Part shown: positions 23,691 to 35,016 of the stretch, piece by piece
How positions within the stretch are numbered: position 1 is the stretch's first letter
Layout of the letters: each line of letters opens with the position of its first letter
Assembly: GCF_030272615.1 (NCBI RefSeq)
Contig: NC_081405.1
Coordinates: 312,999,735-313,063,734 of the forward strand
Source of the DNA: Cryptomeria japonica
Taxonomy: Eukaryota > Streptophyta > Pinopsida > Cupressales > Cupressaceae
DNA length: 64,000 nucleotides
Direction of reading: 5' to 3'
Translations under genes and position numbers: made by a program
The notes under the pieces: generated by a model
The model's database searches: none
Told to the model about the DNA's origin: nothing
What the model saw: only the letters and a program-made list of their open reading frames with translations

Positions 23691-24500
23691 ATGGAAAATT
23701 TGATGAAGCAACTTGAAGGAGCTCTCTTAGACTATGATGCAGAAAAATTGAAAAATATCAAACTTGAAGATGATCTAAAGGCTGCTCAGGATATCATTCA
23801 AGCACTTCAAGAAAATCTTACTATTTCAAGAAACAAGAGAAGAGAACTTTGTGAAAAGATGCAAAATGAGAATGATGAAAAGGAAACTCTTAGTGATATG
23901 ATGAATAAGCTGAAACAAGAAAACATGACAACAAAGAATGAGATGCAAGATATGACTATGAGATTTTGTAAAGAAATTGAAGATAGAAAGAAGAATGAAG
24001 AAGACTTGACTAGAAGACTGAATGATGCTACGAATGAAAACACAAGACTTAGTTATGAAAATGATATGTTGAAGATAGATCTGATGCATGCACTGAATAA
24101 CTCAAATGAACTCATGAGACAAAAAGGTATCTTGGAAGGAGAACTGGTTGCTGCAAATCAACATAAAGAAAAATTCAAGAAAAGCTCAGAGGAACTTGGT
24201 GACTTGTTGAAGAATCAGAAACCTAATGGTGACACTAATGGTCTTGGCTTTGAAACTGGCGAAAGCTCTAGTACTACAAACACACAGGATCATAGCAAAC
24301 CGGTAAGACAACCTACTGCTTATAAATTCAATGGCAAATGCTTTAACTATAACAAGTATGGTCATAGAGAAAATCAATGTAGATCTAGAAATTATCAGAA
24401 TACTAGTACACCCACCAGTCAATGTTCTAAATGCAACAAAGTTGGTCATAACTCTAAGAATTGCAGAATGAATGTGAGATGTTATGCTTGTGGTAGATAA
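23691..24500 (+). CDS. GAG-like coiled-coil protein with zinc knuckles
   Basis: The ATG at 23691 opens a 269-codon frame ending at TAA 24498-24500. Residues about 1-190 are a long charged coiled coil (regular leucine, glutamate and lysine spacing). This is followed by a polar linker and zinc knuckles. The first reads CFNYNKYGHRENQC, with Tyr at the second Cys position. The second, CSKCNKVGHNSKNC, is complete. A third starts CYACGR and is cut by TAA where CAA or CAG is expected, before GHN. I infer a nucleic-acid binding structural protein for packaging. An earlier in-frame extension to 23391 lies in the LTR and is unlikely to be the true start. Confidence 0.7.
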   Translation: MENLMKQLEGALLDYDAEKLKNIKLEDDLKAAQDIIQALQENLTISRNKRRELCEKMQNENDEKETLSDMMNKLKQENMTTKNEMQDMTMRFCKEIEDRKKNEEDLTRRLNDATNENTRLSYENDMLKIDLMHALNNSNELMRQKGILEGELVAANQHKEKFKKSSEELGDLLKNQKPNGDTNGLGFETGESSSTTNTQDHSKPVRQPTAYKFNGKCFNYNKYGHRENQCRSRNYQNTSTPTSQCSKCNKVGHNSKNCRMNVRCYACGR

Positions 24501-24726
24501 GGACACAACCGACAAGATAGATAAGGCTAGTGAGCCACCGGTAACTGATAACACACATAAAACTGAAGGTAAATCGGCAGATGGGAAAACAAAACAACAA
24601 GCAGAACATCAAATAGAACATCAAGCAGAGCAACAGGCTCCAAAACAGGAACAGGTTAATACAGAATCAGTGCCACCAGCAACTACTGAGCAAGAAAAAC
24701 CCTTGTTTAAAGAAATGGAAACATAG
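24501..24726 (+). pseudogene. Readthrough tail after the third knuckle
   Basis: This region is open in the same frame as the GAG-like ORF after the TAA. It encodes a glutamine- and proline-rich stretch with EHQ repeats and ends with TAG at 24724. It was probably the continuation of the same protein before a nonsense mutation in the third zinc knuckle. Confidence 0.5.
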
Positions 24727-24909
24727 ACTGACCTACCAGAGGTCACTACAAGAAAGGATATTGCTCCCACTGATGGAATTCAGAGTGTTTACTCTTCAAC
24801 TGCAGGATTTAAATCAACAAATGTAACTGAAGTTCTTTTAGATTCTTTAAAGAAAATAACATATTGTAGTTCACAAGCATATAAAGCTATAGATGACACA
24901 ATTCCAATT

Positions 24910-25533
24910 TTGAAGATGATAGCTCCAAAATGCAATGTAGATAATAAGGATTCTTTGAGTCAACTTGACACTTTGTATAAGTATATTACTGACAACACGG
25001 TGACAGTTGAACAAATAAAGGAGGAAGCATTCAAAGAGATGTTAGAAAAAAAAATAGAAAAATTCTTTGAGGAACAAATAAAGAAGTGTACAAGGCAGTT
25101 TGACACACTTCTACTGGAACTGTGCAACACACTTAAGGAGTTCAAAACTTTTTACAGAGACACTTGTAAGACAAACTTTTTGATAGTTGACATAGACAAG
25201 AAAATGAGCAAGATACAGGAGGAAATTAATAAGCTAGCTGACAATTTTATTAATTCATCTGATTCATTGTCAATTGTTGAGCAAAAGATAAAAGGTCTTG
25301 AGGAAGACTTACTAAAGCTAGAGAAAGAAAAGGAGAAAATAAAAAGTAAGGCTAAGGATCTGAAATGGAGATTAAGTCCAAAGTTGGACTACCTCGCATG
25401 TTTAAGGAATGAAATATCTGATGCATTAATACAAGGACAAAAAACACCGGCAGAGCAAATGCAACACCTCACCGGTATAGTTCAAAGGACAGAGGCCACA
25501 ATAAAAGACAATAAAAGTTCATTGAGAACTTGA
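24910..25533 (+). CDS. Second coiled-coil ORF of non-autonomous element
   Basis: A 207-codon lysine/glutamate-rich frame has long predicted helices (KLEKEKEKIKSKAKDLKWR and similar). It has no cysteine knuckles and no pol motif. Text between 24727 and 24910 is also open in nearby frames with a stop at 24724, so this may be the C-terminal half of the same original protein. It ends about 260 bp before the 3' LTR. Function unknown; a structural role is inferred from position. Confidence 0.5.
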   Translation: MKMIAPKCNVDNKDSLSQLDTLYKYITDNTVTVEQIKEEAFKEMLEKKIEKFFEEQIKKCTRQFDTLLLELCNTLKEFKTFYRDTCKTNFLIVDIDKKMSKIQEEINKLADNFINSSDSLSIVEQKIKGLEEDLLKLEKEKEKIKSKAKDLKWRLSPKLDYLACLRNEISDALIQGQKTPAEQMQHLTGIVQRTEATIKDNKSSLRT

Positions 25534-25780
25534 ATTTGGTTCTGGCAGAACTTTTTCAAATTGTAACCAACCGGTTACAAGGTTGAGATAGGAAACTACA
25601 CTCTATTGACACTTTGACAACCTTTGTCATTAATGCCAAAGGGGGAGTAGTGGTATGAGAAAAATCCAATAACTTAGGGATCATCTCCTCAAGGGGAGCA
25701 CACATTTTTTGTAACAATTATTGGACTTCAATTCTTGGATACACTTTTGAATTTTTCTCATGAGTGTTGCCATCAATGTG

Positions 25781-25792
25781 AAAGGGGGAGAT
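25781..25792 (+). other. Polypurine tract
   Basis: AAAGGGGGAGAT directly before the 3' LTR start TGTTGG. Confidence 0.9.
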
Positions 25793-26584
25793 TGTTGGCA
25801 AATGCACACTCCAATGAGACATTGTAGGTGATTGAAGGTTTTGTCATTGATGGAAACCTTACAATCCTATGACATTGGCAAGGCAATCCACCAGCACTAG
25901 CAAAGTTAGATTCTACACCGGCACCGGTAGTGAAAGGAAGCATACTGGCACAAAAGTTGACATGAATTTTGTTGTTAATATATTTTGTTTATTATTGTAA
26001 AATCATTGTAAGATGACTTTGCAAGTTGTAAAATGACTCTTATATAAGAGAGATCATTGTAGAACATTTAGCAATAGATAGAGAATGTAATTAGGCAAAA
26101 TAAGGCAGACCTATTATGAGAATGATAGGTTAAGGGTTTATGTAAGAAGCAGAGCAGAAACCGGTACTGGATCTGGCATAGTAGATGCTATCTTGAAGCA
26201 GTACAAGACATTGGATTTGTATAATCCATTTTGTAAGTTAGTGAGACTTCCCATTTTGTAATTGAGTAGTGACCTCTAGGAACTTGGTCTTCCTACATGT
26301 GCAGGCCCCTCTTGTAGTAGTAATATTCTCTTATTGGCTAGTAAGTGAATATTGTGGGTCACAAATCCCACTAAGGTTTTTTCCACACTGGATTTCCTTG
26401 TTAAAATATTGTGTTATGGTGTGTTTTTCATGTGGTTGCTTTTGTCTCTATTTATTGCATTACTTTCTGTTTACCGGTACAAAGTATTAATATGCTCTAC
26501 ATGTTTTAAGTTTAGAAAATTTCACAACCGGTTAGATACTGATTCACCCCCCCCCCCCTCTCAGTATTTGTGGGAATCCTAACA
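25793..26584 (+). repeat. 3' LTR of non-autonomous element
   Basis: It starts TGTTGGCAAATG and ends AATCCTAACA. It differs from the 5' LTR by short indels (a missing segment near 25920 and a longer C run near 26547) and substitutions. ATTTC follows. Confidence 0.92.
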
Positions 26585-26589
26585 ATTTC

Positions 26590-26820
26590 TAGTAGTTTGA
26601 GTTCTGGAAGCAATCTCCAATCTATATTTATTAATGATCTTACACTTTTCGTCCTTGAATTGTAATGAAATCCCCTATCCACCATCTGACCTACACTTAA
26701 AAGATTATGCTTTAAGCCTTCAACATAATAAACATTATTAGTATTAGTCTTACCATCCAATGATATTGTTCCTTTTCCTTTGATCCTACATGCCTTGTTG
26801 TCTCCAAATCTAACCAATCC
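26590..26820 (-). pseudogene. Copia pre-integrase segment (copy B)
   Basis: The minus-strand frame encodes LVRFGDNKACRIKGKGTI and VYYVEGLKHNLLSVGQMVDR, the segment between protease and integrase in copia. The region joined the integrase at 22813 before the 3.8 kb insertion. Confidence 0.8.
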
Positions 26821-26829
26821 ACCATCAAT

Positions 26830-28080
26830 TTATTGTAGTGATAAGAAATTTCTTTTGTGACTAGTCATATGATGTGAGTATCCACTATCTATAACCCATT
26901 CATCCTTTTCTTCAATTTTAGTAGCCAAGTCCTTTTCCTCAGTATGTATTTCTTCAATGACAGATTCTGGAGAATCATCCTTGATAACAATAAAGACCCA
27001 ATCTTTTCCTGATGAGGCACCATTACCGGATCCACTCACATGTTCATCATCATCATCATCATCATCATTAGAAATGCCATCATCATCACTAGCATAATAA
27101 CATGATTTATCCTTATTCGCTCTGAATCTAGGTATAATCTGATATTTAGGATTAGGCTTATAATTTCTCATAAATCTTTCATGATTCCTAGCAGCTCTTT
27201 CAGGACATCTAAATGAAAAATGATCGATCTTATTGCATGAAAAATATTTAAAAGGGATTTTTTCTTCATACTTACTTCCAGCTAGTCCTTTAGGAATTCT
27301 TCTAGCAGTCAAGGCTTCCATCTCTTCATGCTCTCCTTCTTCTTTCTCAATTTCCTCCATATCCTTAGAAAACATCTCTTTCCAATCCATCTTTTATTTG
27401 CTGGATGCAAATTCTCTAAATGCAGTCTTTATTTTAGTAGCACTCTAATCTCCAAGTTCTTCAAGTTTAAAAGTATTCAATTTCCCAAATAGTGTATCTC
27501 TGGTCACAGGGGTACTTGACATTGTCCGAAGTTCATTTATAGCAGTAGCCTTCATCTTGTAGGTCGGAGGTAGAACACTTATAACTTTTGACACTATCTC
27601 ATCTTCACTAACAGATTCACCACAACATTTGATACCCATGACAATCTCATTGACTCTATCCAAGAAAGAATTTATCTTCTCATCTTCTTCCATCTTTAAA
27701 GTTTCATTCTTACCCAGAAACCTTCAAGTTTAGCAATCTTCACAGCCTGGTCACCTTCATAAAGAGTTTCAATCTTTGTCCAAGTCAGCTTAGCATTATC
27801 CAACTCTACGATATTCAATAATTTTTCATCAGATATGATGCTTAACAATGCTTCTTTTTCTCTTACATCATTTTCAGCTCTCTTCTGTTCATCAACAGGT
27901 GTCGGTGTTCCAGAATTAGGATCATGAGGTATATACCCTTTCTCCACTATATCCCAAACTTCAGCTCCAAGACATTTGAGATGAATCTTCATTCACTCCT
28001 TACATATCTTGTAATTTATACCATCAAATCTGGGACTCTCCTTCTAGTAAGGATTGAATGTAGAACTAGATGTAGTTCCC
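26830..28080 (-). pseudogene. gag: Copia gag and protease (copy B)
   Basis: The minus-strand text begins near 28080 with MGTTSSSTF-like residues and runs through open pieces 27992-27696 and 27693-27445 (gag helices, LTWTKIETLYEGDQ, VNEIVMGIKCCG) and 27390-26830. The zinc knuckle reads FSCNKIDHFSFRC, with the first Cys changed to Tyr. An aspartate-rich stretch (GAT repeats on the minus strand, near 27040-27070) precedes the protease site VIDSGYSHHM near 26880. Frames shift twice and stops are present. Confidence 0.82.
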
Positions 28081-28124
28081 ATCGGATCTCCTCAAGCAGT
28101 TAGGATTCTGTAGAGAGGACCTCA

Positions 28125-28135
28125 CTCTGATACCA
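28125..28135 (-). other. Copia primer binding site (copy B)
   Basis: The plus strand reads CTCTGATACCA (minus TGGTATCAGAG), five bases inside the LTR at 28141. Confidence 0.9.
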
Positions 28136-28140
28136 ATTAT

Positions 28141-29354
28141 TGGAATGCAATGATACCATTAGTAAACTGAGAGGGGGGAGTGAATCAGTTTACTAACAAT
28201 AAAAGTAGTTAATTCAATTAAAAACCTCAAACTAGAGCACAACCCAATGAAGAGTATAACATGAAAGCACAACACACATAACACCAATATTTTGACGTGG
28301 AAAACCTAGAAAGGGAAAGACCATAGTGGGAAACCCTACCCACAATCAGGTGAATACTCTGCAATACTATTGTGAATAATTACAATGGGGTCTGCACATG
28401 TAGAAAGGACAATGGCCTAGAGCGCACTTCTCATCACAAAGAGAAGTGTCAATGACTTACAAAAAAATCGAACTACAATCCAAAAAACAATGAATCGTGA
28501 AAGTAGCATCTACTAATTCCTTATACAATTCCATTTAAGCACTTATGTTTGTTTTGCAATACAAAAACTTTCCAACCTTCAGCTGAATGATATGACTTTA
28601 TTCACACTTAATTCTTTCTTTGATAATGCAGACTTAACCAACTATAACCATCACATACCAAATTACATGAATAAGTCACCTATAAATACAGATCATCAAC
28701 CTTATTGACAAGGTCAGCTAAACCGTAAACCCATAATTACAAAAGTTACATCACATGAAACCACTTAACCAATATTATGATTTACATTACATAGCATGGA
28801 CCTAAATCAAGTAACCAGACAATTATATCCACCAAGGACTCCGCTAAGACCAAATCCAACATGCTTCACTTGTCGATAGAAACCCTCTGTGAAAGTTTAA
28901 CTGGATCTAGATAGGACCACCATAATAGCACACCATCCAATGCAAAGTCACCAAACACTTGGGATATGATCAAGAAGCACCAATAACATGAAAGAAACCA
29001 ATTCCATAAGCCGGACCCAAAATCCTTTGACCAAGTCACCAAAACAGCATACCGGTAATGCCAAAAGTCAGTGAAGCCAAAAGCTAGCCATTAAAGGCAT
29101 AAACTAGCCAGTAACCGGAAATATAAAAAGAGATAACCAAATCATGAAACCACTAAAATATAGCAAGCATATAACCATCAAAATAAGCATCCAGAACTAA
29201 TTCCAGAGATCTGATCATACCGGATCATAATCACAGCCAAAACCAAAATGATCACCAAGACTAACCAGGATAGATCCAACTGGGATAGTCTCCAACTGAG
29301 ATATAGTGTTGACATAAATGAAAACACTTAACCAAATCTAGCATATTGCCATCA
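28141..29354 (-). repeat. Outer 5' LTR of the copia array
   Basis: The plus strand begins TGGAATG and ends near GCCATCA (mutated from GCCAACA). It is 1214 bp, homologous to 19705-20923. Beyond it the sequence changes to unrelated DNA. Confidence 0.88.
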
Positions 29355-32202
29355 AATATTTCTTCAAACTACAGGCAAAAATATCTTCCATTTTGGTTGG
29401 GGAGTGAGGGTGATGTTAGGAAACTAACAACTAGAATTGAATTTGTAAGAATGTTCTAGGATACCTTACTACTTGCAAAGAGATAAAACTATTGAACCCA
29501 AAATAGATTCATTCATCTTTATCTTCATCATGAGGGCATTATGCTTTTATTTTAACTCGATGTTCACTGAAGGTTATGAGACTTCTAGTCATCATCCTTC
29601 CATCATACATTTTATCTTTGTGCTATTTAAATAAGAAATCATAAAATCCCTTCTCAACTAATCAAATGCTTTCTTCTCTATATCTAGTTGTATGCCTATA
29701 TTATTTATTGTAATTTACTACTCATCAATATCTTCCATTTTTTCCTTATGGAAGTTTCCTAGTGGATCATCAAGGACCAAGCAACACATTTCCCTAAAAT
29801 ATCTTATAGGAACCTCAACATCAAAGATCTACTGAGCATCTAGCATGTTTTTCATCATCTTCTCAAGGACAAATATGTCCTTATACATTATATCATTAAC
29901 CAATTTCCTCAAAATTTTCAATATTTATTCACCTCCTTGTGATAGGGTTTCCTCAAATTTGAGTTCTTAGATACAATTAGGAAGTTAAAAATAATTGTTT
30001 GGTTTCAAGCATGTTCTTTCAAAAATAATTACCTCTCTAATGTATTAATAGCATGCAACTTTGACAATTTTATATAATTCTATTCCAATCTTGCTTCATG
30101 GTCAACTTTGAGGTCCACAATATTATCCTTCCATTCCAATAGGATCTTCTAGCCTTTTCAAGTTTTGGTTATTATTTCTTCACCTTTTATCAGGATATTA
30201 TTGATTGACTCTTGTGTAAATTCAAACATACACTTCTTGTTTTCCATCTCTACAATTTATCCCCTACAAACAAGTGTTAAGTTCTAAGGAAGTTCATTTA
30301 TCCTTTCTCCCAAACTTGTAAGACTCTTGATAAAATTGTGTAGCTAAGATACTTAATCTTAAGCTCTCTCTTTCTTGTCATTTATTTATCTAAGCTAGAG
30401 TACATGACATCAACAATATATTCCTTTCAAGAAGTATGGCATAATTCAAAGTTTGTTATCCTATAATCTTTTAGGGGCATGTCCTTCAGGTCCTTTTTCA
30501 AAGTAGGAACAAATTTATAAGTGATTTTAGTTCCATGCTTTCTTCATTTCAATTATCACATGGTTCTAGCCCTTTTCCTTGCCAGCTATGTCTCATCTTC
30601 TTATAAGATTTCATTGTGTCTAATGCATATACTTGAACCTTCTCTTTTGTAGAAAGCTCTACACTAAGATAACTTGAGTTGTCCATTGTTTCTTCTATGT
30701 TTGAAGCTTACCTAGTCTTAGACCTTCTCTCAACTGTAGGATGAGGTTTGGACCAAGACTCACTTCTACCTACTCCTTTTTTTAACCTATTATTTAGTTC
30801 TAATAGTTGGATTGGTTTCAACTCCTTTCATGTGTTCCTCAATTGGAAATTGAATTCTTGACTCAATATCAACCCTATTTTTCATGTTTAGAATTAATGT
30901 CTTCTTCCCTTGTTCTCACAAGGGTCTTAGCTTCAACTTCTAGTCTTACTTCAACATTGGGTATCTATATTTTATTTGGAAATGCTTCATGAGGTAAATA
31001 TATCTTGTCTATTATTAATCTGAGGGGACTCTTTAGTTCCCTATGGATCATCTAACTTATTTTATTGAAGAAAGATGCACATTCTTCTAGGGTCTGCATA
31101 CAAATAATGGGTTCCATAGTTCTTCCTTAAACATTCTCATCATCTCTCAAGTCAAATACTTTTCAAAAAGGATATGGGGAAATTGTTTTTAATTTTGTCT
31201 TATCTTGGTTAATTCAAAGAAAAAAAAATTCATTCATTGATGTAGTTGATTCTTCTTCTCTTTTACTCTCAAGAGAAATTGTATCAATTCCTATTACATC
31301 CCCCTTAGGAGATTGAGTAATTTGAACTATTGGTGGTGGTGTTTCATATTGGATGGTTAGAGATGGTTGCACCATGCTTGAACAAATGTCTACAACATGA
31401 ATATCCATTGGTGTAACATATACACCTTCTCCTTTGATAGTAGTTCCTATCTCAAATTGAGATGAGTTATCAATAGGTAGGGGAAATATCAGTGTCTCCA
31501 CTACTATTAAAATTACAATATTTAAAGTGGAAAATTTGGTGGCTTAGCAAATTCACCACTTGGAAAGGAGAATTCACTAAGTCAATTTTCACTTTAAGGA
31601 CTTTACATTCAAAAGAGGGGATGATTCAAAGATTCTCTGTAAAATCTGTCAAAAGTTGCAAGGATCATGTGTCCGGACTAGGTCACCCTTCTTTCAGTCC
31701 TATGATTCTCTTAGATATTTAACTTGAGAAAATCCTCCCCACATTATAACCAATCTAATTTTGTGATTGACTCATTTAATATTCTATCTACCTCATAAAT
31801 GTGGTCCATAACATTCTCATCATCTTAAGAAATATGTTGTAGGACATCCCTAACTCCTAGAGTTTTTAATTTTCTTTAGTGTGAGTCTTTGATAGTGTCT
31901 TGTTTTTACTTCATGATCATCCTATCAATCAACTTAATAACCTTCCATGTGAGGTTCATATTTTTTCTTACTATTGATATTATTTTCCAAATGATGTAGT
32001 GGATCATAACTAATCCTTCTTAGTCCAAATGGTTCTAAGCGCTATTCTACATGAATAATGTCCAATAAAAATAGGGGACTTGACCACTCCCTCATGGTGT
32101 GCATCATCATACAATTTATGTTGCTCTAAATATTGTCTTGAAAATTCTAATACCACTTGATTTATTAGATATCTTGGTTACATAAAAGGGGAACCTCAAT
32201 AT
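29355..32202 (-). other. Decayed coding-like DNA of unknown origin
   Basis: No long open frame survives. The minus strand shows runs of plausible protein text in shifting frames: an open piece 31501-31214 (95 codons), ECASFFNKIS and LIIDKIYLPHEAFPN near 31030-31100, and DLKDMPLKDYRITNFELCH near 30440-30500. Stops are frequent and AT content is high. It resembles an old retroelement or accessory ORF, but I recognise no domain. Confidence 0.35.
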
Positions 32203-33087
32203 TGTTGGAAAAATGGTGTCTCAACCTTGTATTTACATTAGGTTACTATTTATAGTAAGATTTAATTTGAGCATGAAATGGTGTGAAATTATTATTGAAG
32301 CTTTTGGTTGGCTACATAAGCATGTCAGTACAGTTTCATCACAAGATCACAACTAGTTTTGAAGATATTGAAGTTTCCATTTTGGAGGGATCCAATGAAA
32401 GGTTTATATTTTACTTTGAGGAATTTAGAGGCCTTCAAATTCCTTAAAAAGTGTGTGTAACTAGCTTACGAGGCAGTAGAGTATTTTGCAATCTTTTTAA
32501 CACTTCAAACAGTTTGTCAATAGGACACACGTTTCTCAAGTTACGGCCTCTGAAAGTTTGTACTCCTGAAATAGGAAATATAAAATGTATCAGACACATA
32601 AATGAGTTGTAAAAGGGAGGGACACGTGTTGATGTGTGTTTTAACACGTCATAGGGCACCTAGAAGGGAGATAAGGTCAACTAGACCTTATTGGGTGGTT
32701 TTAGCCCATGGTTTTGTAATATCATTTGACAGTTTCTTGTATTGTATCTCCTATATATGAGGTGCATGAGATAGACGTTGTGTGTAAGAGTCTTATGGCT
32801 ATAGAGTTACCTCTGAATCTATGATTAGTGGTACTCCTCCAAAGAGATTTCTCTACAAGTATATTGTAATCTATTTTTGATTGCTGAATAATATATTGGG
32901 TGGCTTTTAGAGTGTAGGGATTTTCTCTCGAAAGGTTTTTCCCCACGTAAATCATTGTGTTATGGTTTGAATGTTATTATCTTTATTTCCATTTTTTGTA
33001 ACTATTGTGACTATTTGTAAAAAAATTTGCATTACCCTCCTCTCAAGGTTAGTGTAGGAAGTTTTTCCGCTACTTAAATTCCTTACA
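32203..33087 (+). repeat. 5' LTR of the truncated copia (885 bp)
   Basis: It starts TGTTGGAAAAATGG and ends TTCCTTACA, two bases before the primer site. A TATA box (CTATATATGA) lies at 32751-32760. The preceding five bases AATAT could be the target duplication; the partner copy is not visible. Confidence 0.82.
32751..32760 (+). promoter_or_regulatory. TATA box in copia LTR
   Basis: CTATATATGA lies about 550 bp into the LTR, a usual place for a copia promoter. Confidence 0.5.
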
Positions 33088-33089
33088 AG

Positions 33090-33102
33090 TGGTATTAGAG
33101 CC
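33090..33102 (+). other. Primer binding site, initiator tRNA-Met
   Basis: TGGTATTAGAGCC differs by one base (C to T) from the standard TGGTATCAGAGCC. Confidence 0.88.
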
Positions 33103-33208
33103 TAACCACCTTTGATTTCAATTATGGGTTGGGTTTTTTGAACTAATCCAGATTTTAGTGGGAGCTTGTACAGAAGAAACTTTTTGGTCTTGCTGTAGGA
33201 ATTTTCAG

Positions 33209-34108
33209 ATGGCAAGTTCGTCAGAGAGAATAGAGGTGGAGAAATTTAATGGAATGAATTTTGAGATGTGGAAGCTGAAGATGGAAGATCTGCTAATAGA
33301 TCAAAATTTGTGGGATGTTGATGATGTGAATGTCTCAAGACCTGTCGATCCTACTGCGACTGCTTAGTATGATGTCATGGACCAAAAAGCCAAGCATCTA
33401 ATCAGATTGCACTTGGCAGACTATGTTCTAATCAATATCCATGGAGAAAACACTGAAAATAAATTATGAACTAAGATTGGTGAGATTTATCAAGCCAAAT
33501 CTTTATTAAATTAGAATTTCTTAAGGAAGAAATTGAATTCCTTGAAGATGAAAGAGGGTGGATGAATTTTAAACCACCTAGAAGCATTCAATATGTTGGT
33601 GCCTCAATTGGTATATGTTGGTGTTAAGATGGATGAAGAGGAGAAATGTCAGATCTTTCTTTGTTTGTTGCTTGATTTGTGGGATTCTCTTGTTATGGTT
33701 ATCGGTAATACTTCTATTGTTTTAAAATCTGAAGATGTGGTGGGTACCCTACTTGGTGAAGAGATGCGAAGGAAGCTATCCATTAGTTTAAATGAAGCCC
33801 TAGTTGTTCATGGAAGACCTAACAAGAAAGGAAAGAATAATGAGAAGCATGATAAGTCCAAATCTAGAGGGAGATCAAAATCTCCTAGAAAGTCCAAAGT
33901 CATTTGCTGGAATTGTGGTAAACTGGGTCACATCCTTAAGGACTGCAAAGAAGAAAAGAAGAAGAAAAATAAAATGTTTGATTCTAATTCTGAGTCCGAG
34001 AAGGAAAATGGTGATGCATTCATTGCAGCTTTGGTGATTCATGTAGGTAATGATGCTTGGTTAATTGACTCAGGTGCATCTTCTCATATGATTTCCAATA
34101 GAGATTAG
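33209..34108 (+). pseudogene. gag: Copia gag and protease
   Basis: The ATG at 33209 starts MASSSERIEVEKFNG, a typical copia gag N-terminus (KFNGxNFxxWKxKM). A TAG at 33365 and a frame change near 33500-33590 break the frame, which reopens at 33593. A complete zinc knuckle CWNCGKLGHILKDC is encoded near 33907-33948. The protease site DSGASSHM is near 34066-34089. The frame ends with TAG at 34106. In copia elements gag forms the particle and the protease cuts the polyprotein. Confidence 0.85.
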
Positions 34109-35016
34109 TTTTTTGAATATGAAGAATGTAATGGAGGCAAGGTGTACTTGGGAGATGAATCACATTTAGACATTGTTGGTCAAGGTAAAGTTAGAATCAG
34201 GTTTTTGATGGTAGAATAAAAATATGAATGGTGTGTTGCATATCCCTAGATTAAAATGAAATCTGTTATCTGTGAGAAAATTGATAGATGTGAGTGTGCA
34301 GGTAGTCTCTTCTGAAGCAGTATGTAAGATGATTAAGGGTGCTATGGTAATTGCTATAGGTGTCAGGTTTGACACATTGTATAAGCTAGACAAATACACT
34401 ATTGAGTGTAATATTACTTTTGTAAAAAAATAAATATGTGGATACTTCATCGGAATATTTGAGGGTTTCACCTTTAGAAGATGGAAATGGCTGCTGGGTA
34501 CCTAAGGGTGCTCTTTCTTCTAAAGAAAAGTTACTTGCAAAGAAGACTATGCTATGGCACCAGAGGCTTGGCCACATTGGAGAAAAGGGTCTAAGGACCT
34601 TGAAAAAAACATCTTGTTAAAGGTTTGAATGATTGTAATCTTGAGTTTCATTTCTATGTACATTGCATTTATAGAAAACAAAATTGTGTTCAGATTTACT
34701 CGAGCTCTCATAAAACTTGTGGTGTTTTGGATCTTATTCATTATGATGTGTTTGGTCTTGTATATGTTCCTTTGATTGGAAAACCACATATTATGTTTCA
34801 TTTATTGATGATTTTAGTAGAAGGACATGGGTATATTTTCTAAAGAGTAAATCTAAAGTTTTTCAGTCAATTTAAAAAAATTAAAGAAATGGTTGAGATG
34901 GAGATTGGAAAGAAAATTAAATATTTGAGGATTGACAATGGTGGTGAATTTTTCTCTAATGATTTTGATAGACTATGTAAAGACTGTGGCATTAACAAAC
35001 ATAAGACAACTCCATA
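34109..35016 (+). pseudogene. Copia pre-integrase and integrase, truncated
   Basis: Pre-integrase text LWHQRLGHIGEKGL is near 34552-34594. The integrase text then includes SHKTCGVLDLIHYDVFG (first Asp, near 34712) and YLRIDNGGEFFSNDFD (second Asp, near 34921). It breaks at KTTPYT at 35016, before the catalytic Glu. Several frameshifts and a TAA/TAG mix interrupt it. Confidence 0.82.

Larger units (their letters stand above)
22819..26584 (+). mobile_element. Non-autonomous LTR element with GAG-like ORFs only
   Basis: Two LTRs (801 and 792 bp), an ATTTC target duplication, a TGGTATCAGAGC primer site and an AAAGGGGGAG polypurine tract define a complete element of 3766 bp. The internal part (about 2.2 kb) encodes a coiled-coil protein with zinc knuckles and a second coiled-coil protein. 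No protease, integrase or RT is present. Such elements with terminal repeats and a GAG gene but no pol depend on enzymes from a related autonomous copia. It is inserted in the opposite orientation inside the integrase of copia copy B. Confidence 0.9.
1..29354 (-). mobile_element. Ty1/copia tandem array, three LTRs and two internals
   Basis: On the minus strand the order is LTR (28141-29354), internal B, LTR (19705-20923), internal A, and a left LTR that begins before the window. The middle LTR has a primer binding site complement on its left and a polypurine tract complement on its right. It therefore serves as the 5' LTR of internal A and the 3' LTR of internal B, the arrangement expected from unequal recombination between LTRs. 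Both internals carry gag, protease, pre-integrase and integrase remnants plus a short RNase H tail, but no reverse transcriptase. All reading frames are broken. Two unrelated LTR elements are nested in it (501-16391 and 22819-26584). Confidence 0.85.
32203..35016 (+). mobile_element. Ty1/copia element, 5' part only
   Basis: A complete 5' LTR, primer site, gag, protease and the start of integrase are present. At 35017 the integrase text breaks off at TTPYT and CACTA-like DNA follows. The 3' half and 3' LTR are not in the window and may lie beyond the right edge, behind the nested insertions. Frames contain several stops. Confidence 0.85.

Noticed and set aside
34166-34801. Minus-strand open frames across the copia pre-integrase region
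   Set aside because: Antisense shadows of broken plus-strand copia coding sequence.
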